A DNA stretch of 64,000 nucleotides from Planctomycetota bacterium. GTDB taxonomy: Bacteria > Planctomycetota > UBA11346. Shown one piece after another: positions 8,681 through 17,505 of the stretch; positions within the stretch are counted from its first letter, which is position 1, and the number at the start of each line of letters is the position of its first letter. The notes below the pieces were generated by a model. It was not told the DNA's origin. It saw only the letters and a list, made by a program, of their open reading frames with translations, and made no database searches. The stretch lies in NCBI GenBank assembly GCA_014193115.1, contig BJHQ01000003.1:128768-192767 (forward strand), given 5' to 3'. The position numbers and the translations under genes were made by a program.

Positions 8681-10771
8681 ATGGCTGACGCAGCGATCAA
8701 ACCTTCCGGGCTGCCCGCCCTTGCCACCGGCGCCGCCGCCAGGCTGGAACGCCTCGCCAAGCGCACCGAACTGATCTTCGCCCTCGGCTTCGTCGGCATC
8801 CTGGCGGTGCTGCTGCTGCCGGTGCCGGGGTTCATCCTGTCGGCGCTGATCGCGGTGAATCTGGCGTTGTCGCTGCTGATCCTGCTGGTCTGCATCTACG
8901 CCCGCGAGCCGCTGGAGTTCAACGCCTTTCCCAGCCTGCTGCTGGTGACGACGATGATGCGGCTGGGGCTGAATGTCGCCTCGACCCGCCTGATTCTGCT
9001 CACCGGCACTGGCGGCGCGGTGATCGAGACCTTCGGCCACTTCGTGGTCGGGGGCAACTTCGTGGTCGGGGTCGTGATCTTCGTGATCCTGCTGATCATC
9101 CAGCTGATGGTGGTGACCAAAGGCGCCGGTCGGATCAGCGAGGTCGCCGCCCGGTTCGTGCTCGACGCGATGCCTGGCAAGCAGATGGCGATCGACGCCG
9201 ACCTGAACGCCGGCCTGATCAGCGAAAAGGACGCCCGGGAACGGCGCAAGAAGATCGAGCAGGAGGCCGAGTTCTACGGCGCGATGGACGGCGCCGGCAA
9301 GTTCGTGAAGGGCGACGCCATCGCCGGGCTGATCATCACCATCGTCAACATCACCGCCGGTTTCGTCATCGGCATGACCATGATGAACATGAGCGCCAGC
9401 CAGGCCCTGACCACGTTCACGATCCTGACCGTCGGCGACGGACTGGTCAGCCAGATCCCCTCGTTCATGGTCACCATCGGCAGCGGCCTGCTGGTCACCA
9501 AGACCCGCAGCGAAGACACCATCGGCACCGAGCTGGCCCGGGAGTTCTTCCTCAAGCCCCAGGCGTTCCTGGTCGGCGGCCTGATGATCGCCGCCCTCGG
9601 CCTGATCCCGGGCATGCCGACCCTGGTCTTCTTCGCCCTCGGTGGCGGCTGCTGCCTGCTCGGCTGGACCATGCTCGGCGCAGAAAAAGAGAACAAGCAG
9701 GCGAAGGCCGCCACCGAACAGTCGGCAGCGCCAAAGGTCGAAGAAAAAGTCGAGGATCTGGTGGGCAGCGACCGGATTGCAGTGGAGATCGGCTACCGCC
9801 TGATCCCCTTGGTCGATTCCAGCAGAGGCGGCACGTTGCTGGAACGGGTGACGGCGCTGCGCAAGCAGCTCGCCCGGGACCAGGGCCTGCTGGTGCCGCC
9901 GATCCGGATCAAGGACAACATCCAGTTGCCGCCGGGCAATTACCGGGTGCTGATCCACGGCCAAAGCGTCGCCCAGGGCGAATTGAGCCCGGACCGCCTG
10001 CTCGCCATCGACGGCGGTTCGGTCTCGGCGCCGGTGCCTGGCCAGACCACCAAGGAACCGGCCTTCGGCCTGGATGCGGTGTGGATCGAACCGAACCGCC
10101 GCACCGAGGCCGAGACCGCCGGCTGGACGGTCACCGATCCGGCCAGCGTGTTCATCACCCATCTCACCCAGATCCTGAAGGCCAACGCCGCGGCGATCCT
10201 CAACCGCGAGGATGTCGCGTCGCTCATCGGCACCTTGAAGCGGGAATCGCCGGCCCTGGCCAAGGAGATCGAGACCGGGGTCAAGCCGGCCTTGATCCAG
10301 AAGGTCCTCAGCCTGCTGCTCGAAGAGAAAGTGCCGATCCAGAACCTGGAAAAGATCCTGGAAACCATCAGCGATGCGCCGACCGGAAGCCCCGAGTCGC
10401 TGTCCGAGCAGGCACGCATCCGCATCGGCCGGAGCGTGGTCGCGCCGTACCTCGACGGCCGCGGCGCCCTGGCCGCGATCATCCTCGAACCGGTCAGCGA
10501 GCAGCGGCTGTCCCAGGCGATCACCGGAGCGCAACAGGGAGGCGGTCTGGGCATCGCCCCGGCCGAGGCCTCGGCGCTGATCGACCGACTGGGCAAGGCG
10601 GTGCGGGAGGCGATGAATCAAGGCCGGGATCCGGTGCTGCTCACCACCGCCAGCCTGCGCCGCCCGCTGCGCCAGATCACCAGCCGTTTCCACACCGACC
10701 TGCCGGTGCTCTCGTACAGCGAGATCGGCACCACCGCGGTGGACGTGGTCGGAACCATCGAACTGAAATGA
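8681..10771 (+). CDS. flhA: flagellar export apparatus protein FlhA
   Basis: A 696-residue protein with the normal FlhA length and layout. The N-terminal third has about eight membrane helices. The highly conserved cytoplasmic loop between helices 4 and 5 follows (VVTKGAGRISEVAARFVLDAMPGKQMAIDADLNAG, then the AEFYGAMDGAGKFVKGDAIAG stretch). A large cytoplasmic C-terminal domain (about residues 335-696) comes last. FlhA is the export gate component of the flagellar type III secretion system and binds substrate-chaperone complexes. The typical N-terminal FNAFPSLLLVTTMMRLGLNVASTR motif separates it from virulence homologues only weakly, but the flhF and flhG genes downstream settle the flagellar role. 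It heads a + strand flagellar group. Confidence 0.97.
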   Translation: MADAAIKPSGLPALATGAAARLERLAKRTELIFALGFVGILAVLLLPVPGFILSALIAVNLALSLLILLVCIYAREPLEFNAFPSLLLVTTMMRLGLNVASTRLILLTGTGGAVIETFGHFVVGGNFVVGVVIFVILLIIQLMVVTKGAGRISEVAARFVLDAMPGKQMAIDADLNAGLISEKDARERRKKIEQEAEFYGAMDGAGKFVKGDAIAGLIITIVNITAGFVIGMTMMNMSASQALTTFTILTVGDGLVSQIPSFMVTIGSGLLVTKTRSEDTIGTELAREFFLKPQAFLVGGLMIAALGLIPGMPTLVFFALGGGCCLLGWTMLGAEKENKQAKAATEQSAAPKVEEKVEDLVGSDRIAVEIGYRLIPLVDSSRGGTLLERVTALRKQLARDQGLLVPPIRIKDNIQLPPGNYRVLIHGQSVAQGELSPDRLLAIDGGSVSAPVPGQTTKEPAFGLDAVWIEPNRRTEAETAGWTVTDPASVFITHLTQILKANAAAILNREDVASLIGTLKRESPALAKEIETGVKPALIQKVLSLLLEEKVPIQNLEKILETISDAPTGSPESLSEQARIRIGRSVVAPYLDGRGALAAIILEPVSEQRLSQAITGAQQGGGLGIAPAEASALIDRLGKAVREAMNQGRDPVLLTTASLRRPLRQITSRFHTDLPVLSYSEIGTTAVDVVGTIELK

Positions 10772-10779
10772 GGCGGAAC

Positions 10780-10899
10780 ATGGATCCTGCATCCTCGAAC
10801 CCACCGATGAACCGCCACGGCGCCAATTCGCCGAGGGAAAACACCGTCGATATTCCGCTGGCCCAGATACCACATGACGCCGGGGGCATCCCATGCTGA
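10780..10899 (+). CDS. possible 39-residue ORF between flhA and flhF
   Basis: An ATG at 10780 with a GAGGCGG sequence just upstream opens a 39-residue frame that ends at 10899, overlapping the flhF start (10893) by seven bases. The peptide is hydrophilic (MDPASSNPPMNRHGAN..., IPLAQIPHDAGGIPC) with no recognisable domain. It may be a real small protein, or a translated leader that couples flhF to flhA. Confidence 0.35.
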   Translation: MDPASSNPPMNRHGANSPRENTVDIPLAQIPHDAGGIPC

Positions 10900-12146
10900 T
10901 CCGCAGCTACACCGGCCGCTCGGTGGCCGAAGCCCTGGAGAAAGTCCGTGGCGATCTCGGTTCCGGGGCCCTGATCGTCGAGACCCGGCCCGTGCGCGAG
11001 CCCGGCCTGTTCGGCCGCCGCACCGGTTACGAAGTGGTCGCCGCCTGCGACGGCGCGGCGCCCGCCAGCAGCGCGTCACGCCTGGCCGAGGCTCCGGCGC
11101 CACGCTCCGGCCCGCATCGCGCTGATGCGTACCGATTGGCAGAATCCACGGCATTTCAGCCGCCGGAATCTGCGGATCGCCGTCAGACCGATCCCGACCG
11201 CCGGCGTTCGGATGCTGGCGACCGGTCTGCGTCCCATCAGCTGGCCGACTGGAGCGCCAGCGCCAACGCGACCACCGCTGAGCTTCCGCCGGCAAGCGCT
11301 CCACCGGGAGACCTGAACGACGAGCTCGCCGCCATCCGTCGCCAGCTGGCGCGGCTCGCCCGCGGCCAGCCGGCGCCGCATCAGCATCTTGGCGACCTGG
11401 CCGAGGCCCTGGCCGCCACCGAACTTCCCGAAGAAATCATCGCCGAACTCGACCTGACCTTGGATGCGGCTGGGGACCGGGTCGCCCCGGACCGGCGCCA
11501 CGACCTGCTCAGCGCAGCGCTGGCCCGCCGCCTCGACCGCTGGGCGGCGATGGACTGGAACGCCTGCCGCCACCTGCTGATGGTCGGGCCCACCGGCATC
11601 GGCAAGACCACCACCATCGCCAAGCTCGCCGGGGAACTGGTGCTGCGCCAAGGACGCCGGGTGGTGCTGGCGACCCTCGACACCTACCGGGTCGGCGCCC
11701 AGGATCAGCTCAAGGCGTATGCGGATCTGCTCGACATCCCGTGCGTGGTGGCTGCGACGCCGGCCCAGCTCGGCGAACTGCTGGCGGCCCATGCCGCCGC
11801 CGATGTGGTGCTCATCGACACCGCCGGACGCAATCCGGCCGACGCCGCCCGGGTCCATGAATTGCGCGGTTTCTGCCGCGCCGTGCCCGGGATCCAGGTC
11901 TGCCTGGCGGTGGCGGCCAATGCCGGCCGGGCCGAATTCGCCGCGGTGGTCGAGCGCTTTTCGACCCTGCCCATCGCCCACACCGTGGTGACCAAGCTCG
12001 ATGAATGCGCCGCCGCCGGGCGGCTCTACGGCTGTCTGCGCCGCCACCGCCTGAACGTGCGCTGGTTCACCACCGGCCAGGAAGTACCCACCGACATCGT
12101 GGCTGCCGAACCGATGGCGCTCGCCCGCCAAGTGATCGGCGCGTGA
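10893..12146 (+). CDS. flhF: flagellar SRP-like GTPase FlhF
   Basis: A 417-residue SRP-family GTPase. The N terminus (MLIRSYTGRSVAEALEKVRGDLGSGALIVETR) is the usual FlhF B-domain start. A long, poorly conserved Pro/Ala-rich linker follows. The NG domain has the P-loop GPTGIGKTTTIAKLA at about residue 232, TLDTYRVGAQDQLKAYAD (G2), DTAGR (G3) and TKLDE (G4). FlhF sets flagellar number and pole placement with FlhG, whose gene follows. The G-domain end (GQEVPTDIVAAEP) is canonical. Confidence 0.95.
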   Translation: MLIRSYTGRSVAEALEKVRGDLGSGALIVETRPVREPGLFGRRTGYEVVAACDGAAPASSASRLAEAPAPRSGPHRADAYRLAESTAFQPPESADRRQTDPDRRRSDAGDRSASHQLADWSASANATTAELPPASAPPGDLNDELAAIRRQLARLARGQPAPHQHLGDLAEALAATELPEEIIAELDLTLDAAGDRVAPDRRHDLLSAALARRLDRWAAMDWNACRHLLMVGPTGIGKTTTIAKLAGELVLRQGRRVVLATLDTYRVGAQDQLKAYADLLDIPCVVAATPAQLGELLAAHAAADVVLIDTAGRNPADAARVHELRGFCRAVPGIQVCLAVAANAGRAEFAAVVERFSTLPIAHTVVTKLDECAAAGRLYGCLRRHRLNVRWFTTGQEVPTDIVAAEPMALARQVIGA

Positions 12147-12148
12147 AG

Positions 12149-12247
12149 ATGCCAGACGGGAAAGCACGCGACGCGACGACCAGGCGTCGGCGTAAGGCCC
12201 GGCGTCGCAGCCGAAATCAGTTGGGTCACGACTGGCTGATGCCATGA
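12149..12247 (+). CDS. possible 32-residue basic ORF between flhF and flhG
   Basis: An ATG two bases after the flhF stop opens a 32-residue, very arginine-rich frame (TTRRRRKARRRSRNQ). Its stop overlaps the flhG start in an ATGA arrangement. The overlap suggests translational coupling, and the Arg-rich content could equally be chance in GC-rich DNA. No homologue is recognised. Confidence 0.3.
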   Translation: MPDGKARDATTRRRRKARRRSRNQLGHDWLMP

Positions 12248-13053
12248 ACGATCAGGCCGAGGCTCTGCGCGCCGCCGCCGGCGTCCCCGCCGCCTTGCCG
12301 CGGCTGCCTGGATTGGCGGTCACCGGCGGCAAAGGAGGCATCGGCAAGACCTGCATCGCGGTCAACCTGGCGGTCGCGTTCGCTCAGCTCGGCCAGCGGA
12401 CCATGCTGGTCGATCTCGACCTTGGCCTGGCCAATGCCGATGTGCTGCTCGGCCTCGATCCGCCTCGTGGCCTGGCCGAGGTCATCACCCAGGGCCTGCC
12501 CTTGGCGGAGGTCGTGATCCGCCATCCGTCCGGCGTCGCTTTGGTGCCTGCTGCCAGCGGCCGGGATGATCTGACCACGCTCAGCGAAGATCAGCATCGC
12601 CGTCTGTTCCAATCCCTCGCAACCCTGGCCGATGCCCAGGATGTGATGATCTTGGACACCGCCGCCGGCATCCATCGCACGGTCACTGCGGCTTTGCAAT
12701 CGGCCCATCTGGTGGTGGTGGTGGTGACCCCGGATCCGACCTCGCTGACCGACGCCTATGCGCTGATCAAGGTCCTGGAGCGTCAGGCTCCCGGACGCGA
12801 CCTGCGGGTGCTGGTCAACCAGGCGGCATCGCTGGCCGAGGCCCAGACCGTGCACCAGCGTCTCGACGGCGTGACCCGGCAGTTTCTCGCCCGGACGCTG
12901 GGATTCCTTGGCCACATCCCACGTGACCGCGCCGTCACCGACGCCGTTCGCGCCCGCCATCCGCTGCTCTTGCACCAGCCGAACAGCCTGGCCGCCCAGG
13001 CCATCCGCCAAGTCGCGATGAAGCTGAAAGATGAACGCTGGCGGGGTCGCTAG
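12244..13053 (+). CDS. flhG: MinD/ParA-like ATPase FlhG (FleN)
   Basis: A 269-residue deviant-Walker ATPase. It has GGKGGIGKT at residues 29-37, the switch DLDLGLANADVLLG with its Leu/Ala-rich signature, and DTAAG. These features match FlhG/FleN, which restricts flagellar number by acting on FlhF. It lacks the C-terminal amphipathic helix typical of MinD but ends in a basic stretch (KLKDERWRGR). It directly follows flhF, as in most genomes with polar flagella. Confidence 0.93.
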   Translation: MNDQAEALRAAAGVPAALPRLPGLAVTGGKGGIGKTCIAVNLAVAFAQLGQRTMLVDLDLGLANADVLLGLDPPRGLAEVITQGLPLAEVVIRHPSGVALVPAASGRDDLTTLSEDQHRRLFQSLATLADAQDVMILDTAAGIHRTVTAALQSAHLVVVVVTPDPTSLTDAYALIKVLERQAPGRDLRVLVNQAASLAEAQTVHQRLDGVTRQFLARTLGFLGHIPRDRAVTDAVRARHPLLLHQPNSLAAQAIRQVAMKLKDERWRGR

Positions 13054-13113
13054 CGTCCGCGCCCTGGACAGCAGAGCCGCTCAACCAAATGGCTGATCTG
13101 GAGTAGCACCGGG

Positions 13114-14805
13114 ATGCGGTCCTTCATTCCCTTGGTCTGCGCGTTGGTCCTGGTCGGCTGTGGCGCTGATCGCCCGTCCACCATCGGCGGAGGTTCTTCG
13201 CCTGGGACCCAGGCCGGAACCGATCGGCAGGCGATCGAACCGGGTCCGCTGTCCGAGCCGTTCGCCCGACTGGTCCCGGGAGACGACCTGGACGCCATCG
13301 AAGCCGCGGTGCGTCCGCCCGCGCGATTCGCCGGCCAGACCCCGCGGTTCACCGTCGAATGGCGCACCTTCCGATTCCAGCATCTTGGCAAAGTGGAGGA
13401 AAAACGCTGGCAAGTGGTACTTGATGGCGACCGGGTGGTGGCACTGCTGCGATCCGGTGACATCGAGCTGGTTGGCTTCACCCCGGACCACGCGCCGACG
13501 GTCCTGGCCCTGCCCAAGGAGCGCTACCACCTCGACAACCTGATCGGACCGATGCTCAACACCGGCCAACTGCTCGGCCCGGTGTGGACCCATGGATCGA
13601 TCTATGACGAGGCCCAGGTGGCAGCGAACGCCCAGCGCGCCCAGGAGCGCTGGGAAAGCGATGGCCGCACCCTGGTCCTGGTCCGGCAGCGGCGCAGCGC
13701 CGATCTCGACGCCGACTATCGCTTCACGTTCAGTCTCGATCCGGTCTATGGCTACCGGGTCGATGCAGACCAGCGCATCGCCTGGAAACGCCCACCCGGG
13801 CCGAAAGACGCGTTCCACTCCGCCACGTTCTGTCCGGGCAACTACGTGCCGTGGCCATCAGCCATCCGCTACGATCGCACGGTGTTCACCCCGGCCGACC
13901 TGCCAGGATGGAAGGGCTGGGCCAACAACAATCTGTGCATGGAACGCTGCGATGATGGCCGCACCGGAACCAGCGGTGTGGTCTGGCGCGATGGCGGCTT
14001 CATCGCCTATCTCGATCCGCGCAGCGGCTGGAGCCCGGTCCGCACCCGCAAGGACGGCCTGGGCCCGTTCCGCGCCACGGTCTGCAACGCCCACAATGAC
14101 TTCCATATCTCCCTGCGTTTTCCCGAGGTTGCGGCGGACAGCGCGGGACGCCGCGCGTACCGCTGCCTGCACCGCCTGATGGCCATGCCGCCGGAAATGA
14201 CGCGGCATGTCTGGGACGGCACCACGCTGATCCAGGAAGGGCAGCGCGGTCTGATCCTCGGTCTCGGATCGAACCAGGACTTCGAGGATCAGCCGGTGCT
14301 GCTGACCGAACCGCGCCGCGGCCTGGTGTGGACCGGCGGCGGCCCGCGGGTGGTCGATGGCCATGCCCACAGCGGAGCGAAATCCCTGGAAATCATCGGC
14401 CGATCCTGGCCCAATCTGCCCCAGGTGTCGCTCGCTCCGGGTCAGCCCTATCGGCTGAGCGCCTGGTTCAAGGTCCGGCCGTGGACCGCCGACGAATTGG
14501 CTGCGGCCCAGGCCAAAGACGCCGCCAACCGGGCGAAGCTCGCCAAGGACGGCAAGCCGCAACCACCAGCGGTGGACTGGTCCGGCCCGCCGCGGGCGTG
14601 GATCGCTGCGGATTATTACGAGTGGTCGCCCTACGCCGACGCGATGGTGGAACGGATGCGGACCAACGAAGCGACCCGGATCGGCGAGTGGCAGCAGGTC
14701 ATCCTGGATTTCACCGCGCCGGACTGGGGTCCGTTCGTGAACATCGCGTTCCATGCGGACAATGGCGTGGCGTTGCTCGACGATTTCAGCTTCGCGCCGC
14801 GCTAG
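13114..14805 (+). CDS. lipoprotein with C-terminal carbohydrate-binding-like domain
   Basis: A 563-residue protein. The N terminus MRSFIPLVCALVLVGCGAD is a lipoprotein signal with the Cys at residue 16. The body (about 30-400) is Trp- and Tyr-rich with no motif I recognise. It contains a Cys/His/Asn-rich central part (ATFCPGNYVPW, NNNLCMERCDD, ATVCNAHNDFHISLRF). The C-terminal 150 residues look like a beta-sandwich binding module of the CBM4/9 type: AHSGAKSLEI, SLAPGQPYRLSAWFKV, GEWQQVILDFTAP and GVALLDDFSFAPR. Family and function are unknown; a cell-surface or periplasmic role with polysaccharide binding is inferred. A strong hairpin lies nine bases after its stop. Confidence 0.75.
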   Translation: MRSFIPLVCALVLVGCGADRPSTIGGGSSPGTQAGTDRQAIEPGPLSEPFARLVPGDDLDAIEAAVRPPARFAGQTPRFTVEWRTFRFQHLGKVEEKRWQVVLDGDRVVALLRSGDIELVGFTPDHAPTVLALPKERYHLDNLIGPMLNTGQLLGPVWTHGSIYDEAQVAANAQRAQERWESDGRTLVLVRQRRSADLDADYRFTFSLDPVYGYRVDADQRIAWKRPPGPKDAFHSATFCPGNYVPWPSAIRYDRTVFTPADLPGWKGWANNNLCMERCDDGRTGTSGVVWRDGGFIAYLDPRSGWSPVRTRKDGLGPFRATVCNAHNDFHISLRFPEVAADSAGRRAYRCLHRLMAMPPEMTRHVWDGTTLIQEGQRGLILGLGSNQDFEDQPVLLTEPRRGLVWTGGGPRVVDGHAHSGAKSLEIIGRSWPNLPQVSLAPGQPYRLSAWFKVRPWTADELAAAQAKDAANRAKLAKDGKPQPPAVDWSGPPRAWIAADYYEWSPYADAMVERMRTNEATRIGEWQQVILDFTAPDWGPFVNIAFHADNGVALLDDFSFAPR

Positions 14806-14813
14806 CCTGGCAT

Positions 14814-14838
14814 CTTGAGCAGCCGCAGGCTGCTCAAG
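14814..14838. terminator. strong hairpin after the lipoprotein gene
   Basis: Perfect 11-bp stem CTTGAGCAGCC / GGCTGCTCAAG with a GCA loop, nine bases after the stop codon. No clear T-run follows. The core GCAGCC-TGC-GGCTGC recurs at 39850-39864, so it may be a dispersed palindrome that also works as a transcript end. Confidence 0.5.
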
Positions 14839-14965
14839 GAGGGCCGGCCGACGCAACCGGGAACGGGCTGTTCTTCGCGAGTTCGCGAGGACGTCTCAGG
14901 CGAGGGCGCTGGCGAAGTCGATATGAGCGCTCTTCAGAGCGGCGATGGCTTCGTCGACCATCGCC

Positions 14966-16252
14966 TCACAGCCGGCGCAGCGTGACCGTGGGCTTGGCGG
15001 TCAGCCCAGCGGCATCGATGGCGGCGACTGCGGCCAGGAAATCCCCGCCGCGGCTGGGATGGGTCAGCACCTCGATGATCGCCCGGCCGTCGGCCGCGGG
15101 GCGGTCCTGGTGCAGGCTTTGCACCGAGATGCCGCGGTCACCGAGAATCCGGGCGATCCCGGCGAGCACTCCCGACCGGTCCGGTACCAGGAACCGGGCG
15201 TAGCTGCCGGTGATCTCCTCAGCTTCGCCGACCGTCCGGGGCTGGGTTCCACCTGCGAACAGCGAGAAATGCCGGCTGGTCGCCGCTGCCCGGCCGATGA
15301 GCACGTCGACCACGTCGGCGAGCACCGCGCTGGCGGTGGGCAGGGCGCCAGCGCCCTGGCCGGTGAACAGCTGGGGTCCGGCGTTGCTGGCCTCGACAAA
15401 AACCCCGTTGTGGTTGCGCATCACCGCCGCCAGCGGGTGGTCGAGGGGCACCAGGGTCGGTGCGACATGCAGGTCGAGCCCGGCAGTCGTGCGCCGGGCG
15501 GTGGCGATGAGCTTGATCCGGCAGCCCAGCCGCGCCGCCGACGCGATGTCGTCGCTGGTGATCGCCTGGATGCCTTCGACCCGGATGGCGCTCACCGGCA
15601 CGGCCGCGGCGGCGGCGATCCGGGCAAGGATCGCCAGCTTGTGCGCGGTGTCGGTGCCATCGATGTCCAGGGTCGGATCGGCCTCGGCGTAGCCCAGGCC
15701 CTGGGCGGCGGCCAGCGCCTCGGCGAAATCCTGCTCGGCCTGCTCCATCATGGTCAGGATGTAGTTGCAGGTGCCGTTGAGGATGGCATGGATCGCGTCG
15801 ATCCGGTTGGCGACCAGGCCGTCGCGCAGAGCGGCGATCACCGGGATTCCGCCGGCCACAGCGGCTTCGAAGGCAATGGGCACGCCGGCCGCGGCGGCAG
15901 CGGCGAACAGCTCGTCGCCATGTTCGGCGATCAGGGCCTTGTTGGCGGTGACCACCGGTTTGCCGGCGGCGAGGCAGGCGAGCAGCAGGTCCTTGGCCGC
16001 GCCGGTTCCGCCCACCGCGTGGACCACGACATCGATCGTCGGATCGCCAGTGATGTCGGCGATGTCGCTGGAAACGCCACCTCCGTGAGCGGCGCTGGCG
16101 GGCAGCCGGCCCGGCGTCCGGGTGACGATCCGCGATACCCGCAGGTCGAGCCCGACCCGGTCACGGAGCATGGCGGCGTCGCGGTGCAGGATGTCGAGCA
16201 CGCCGCCGCCGACCGTACCCCAACCGATCAGACCGATGGCGCAGCGACGCAT
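14966..16252 (-). CDS. hom: homoserine dehydrogenase
   Basis: A 428-residue enzyme, EC 1.1.1.3, reducing aspartate semialdehyde to homoserine on the way to threonine and methionine. The Rossmann motif GLIGWGTVGGGV is at residues 6-17. The catalytic and substrate region has KPVVTANKAL, AAVAGGIPVI and LNGTCNYIL. A C-terminal ACT domain (about 345-428) begins GSYARFLVPDRSGVLAGIARIL and is probably allosteric. The start at 16252 is chosen because GGAG lies just upstream and the protein begins directly with the Rossmann strand. The longer frame adds a basic N terminus without conservation. Confidence 0.96.
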   Translation of the reverse strand: MRRCAIGLIGWGTVGGGVLDILHRDAAMLRDRVGLDLRVSRIVTRTPGRLPASAAHGGGVSSDIADITGDPTIDVVVHAVGGTGAAKDLLLACLAAGKPVVTANKALIAEHGDELFAAAAAAGVPIAFEAAVAGGIPVIAALRDGLVANRIDAIHAILNGTCNYILTMMEQAEQDFAEALAAAQGLGYAEADPTLDIDGTDTAHKLAILARIAAAAAVPVSAIRVEGIQAITSDDIASAARLGCRIKLIATARRTTAGLDLHVAPTLVPLDHPLAAVMRNHNGVFVEASNAGPQLFTGQGAGALPTASAVLADVVDVLIGRAAATSRHFSLFAGGTQPRTVGEAEEITGSYARFLVPDRSGVLAGIARILGDRGISVQSLHQDRPAADGRAIIEVLTHPSRGGDFLAAVAAIDAAGLTAKPTVTLRRL

Positions 16253-16409
16253 GGGAATCTCCGGGGATGAATGCTCGACCCCAGGGCGTTGGCGCAAGCG
16301 TTCGTTCCCGCGAGGACCCGGGAACCGCCTGCAACCCAGCCCCACGTGAGGAGCCTACCGCGAGGCGTTGCCGGCTTGCGCCCGGGACGGATCGCGAGAA
16401 GCCACCCAC

Positions 16410-17306
16410 ATGTCCCAGAACCTTGCCGATCTCCAGCGCTTCGCCGTCGCCGGAGCCGTCGCGGTGGTCGCCGGCGACGGCGGCCTGCCGGTGATCCGGG
16501 TGGCCACCGAGCGCTGCCGGGCCGAGATCCACCTGCACGGCGCCCACGTCACCCGCTGGCAGCCAACCGGCCACGGCGAGGTGCTTTGGCTCAGCGCCCT
16601 CAGCCGCTTCGCAGAGAACACGCCGATCCGCGGCGGTGTTCCGTTGTGCTGGCCATGGTTCGGCCCCCATCCCGTGGAATCAACGCTGCCCGGCCACGGA
16701 CACGCCCGGATCCGCCGTTGGCGCCTCGACTCGGTCGAGGTGGCGGATGGCACGGTGTCGGTGTCGCTCAGCGACGATGGCGGGCCGCTGCCCGGGTTCC
16801 CCCACGCCTGGCAGACTCAGGTGCGGATCACTGCGGGTTCGACCTTGACCATCGCGCTGGCGACGACCAATGCCGGCGGCGCCCCGTTCACCATCTCGGA
16901 AGCGCTCCACACCTATCTGGCGGTGAGCGATGTCCGCCGCTGCCGGATAGCCGGTCTCGGCGGAACCACGGTGTTCGACAAGGTGGCCAAGCAGCGCGGC
17001 ACCCAGGCGGCGGGTGATCTGGTGCTGGCCGGCTGGACCGACCAGGTGCATCTCGGCCACACCGGCGCCGTGACCATCGCCGACCCGGGCTGGAACCGCC
17101 AGATTGTGGTCAGCAAAACCGGATCGCAGTCCACCGTGGTGTGGAACCCGTGGGTTGCCCAGGCCGCGAAAATGCCCGACTTCGCCGCAGCGGAATGGCC
17201 GGGCATGCTCTGCGTCGAAGCTGCGAATTGCCTCGACGACGTGGTGACCGTGGCACCGGGAACGACCCGGCAGCTGGCCACCACCATCGCCGTCGAACCC
17301 GGCTGA
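16410..17306 (+). CDS. aldose-1-epimerase family protein, glucose-6-phosphate 1-epimerase-like
   Basis: A 298-residue beta-sandwich enzyme of the galactose-mutarotase fold, closest in pattern to the YeaD/hexose-6-phosphate mutarotase group. Visible motifs are LHGAHVTRWQPTGHGEVLWLS, IRGGVPLCWPWFGPHP, GHGHARIRRW, SEALHTYLAVSD and WNPWVAQAAKMPDF, the last near the C-terminal active site. The conserved His of GHGHAR, the His of ALHTYL and a late Glu (LCVEAAN) are the expected catalytic set. It interconverts alpha and beta anomers of a phosphorylated hexose in the cytoplasm. It is divergent to hom and convergent to argG. Confidence 0.88.
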   Translation: MSQNLADLQRFAVAGAVAVVAGDGGLPVIRVATERCRAEIHLHGAHVTRWQPTGHGEVLWLSALSRFAENTPIRGGVPLCWPWFGPHPVESTLPGHGHARIRRWRLDSVEVADGTVSVSLSDDGGPLPGFPHAWQTQVRITAGSTLTIALATTNAGGAPFTISEALHTYLAVSDVRRCRIAGLGGTTVFDKVAKQRGTQAAGDLVLAGWTDQVHLGHTGAVTIADPGWNRQIVVSKTGSQSTVVWNPWVAQAAKMPDFAAAEWPGMLCVEAANCLDDVVTVAPGTTRQLATTIAVEPG

Positions 17307-17505
17307 GGCGCCGCACCCGGCGGAGACGGAGACGCGCTGAGACGCCAAATCCGGCAGAGTCCTCGACCCCGGCAGAGTCCGGGATCGCTCAGCCAAACAG
17401 CCGCTCAACGAAACAGCAGCCTGGCGCGATGTCGGGGAGCCGCGGCCGTGCGGCATTCCCGGTGCGATCAAGCAGCTGATCGGCGCCAGCGTGCCGGCTC
17501 TGGGT

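Noticed and set aside
8633-10894. A 753-residue open frame antisense to flhA
   Set aside because: Composed of Asp/His/Gln-rich shadow sequence; flhA on the other strand is unmistakable.
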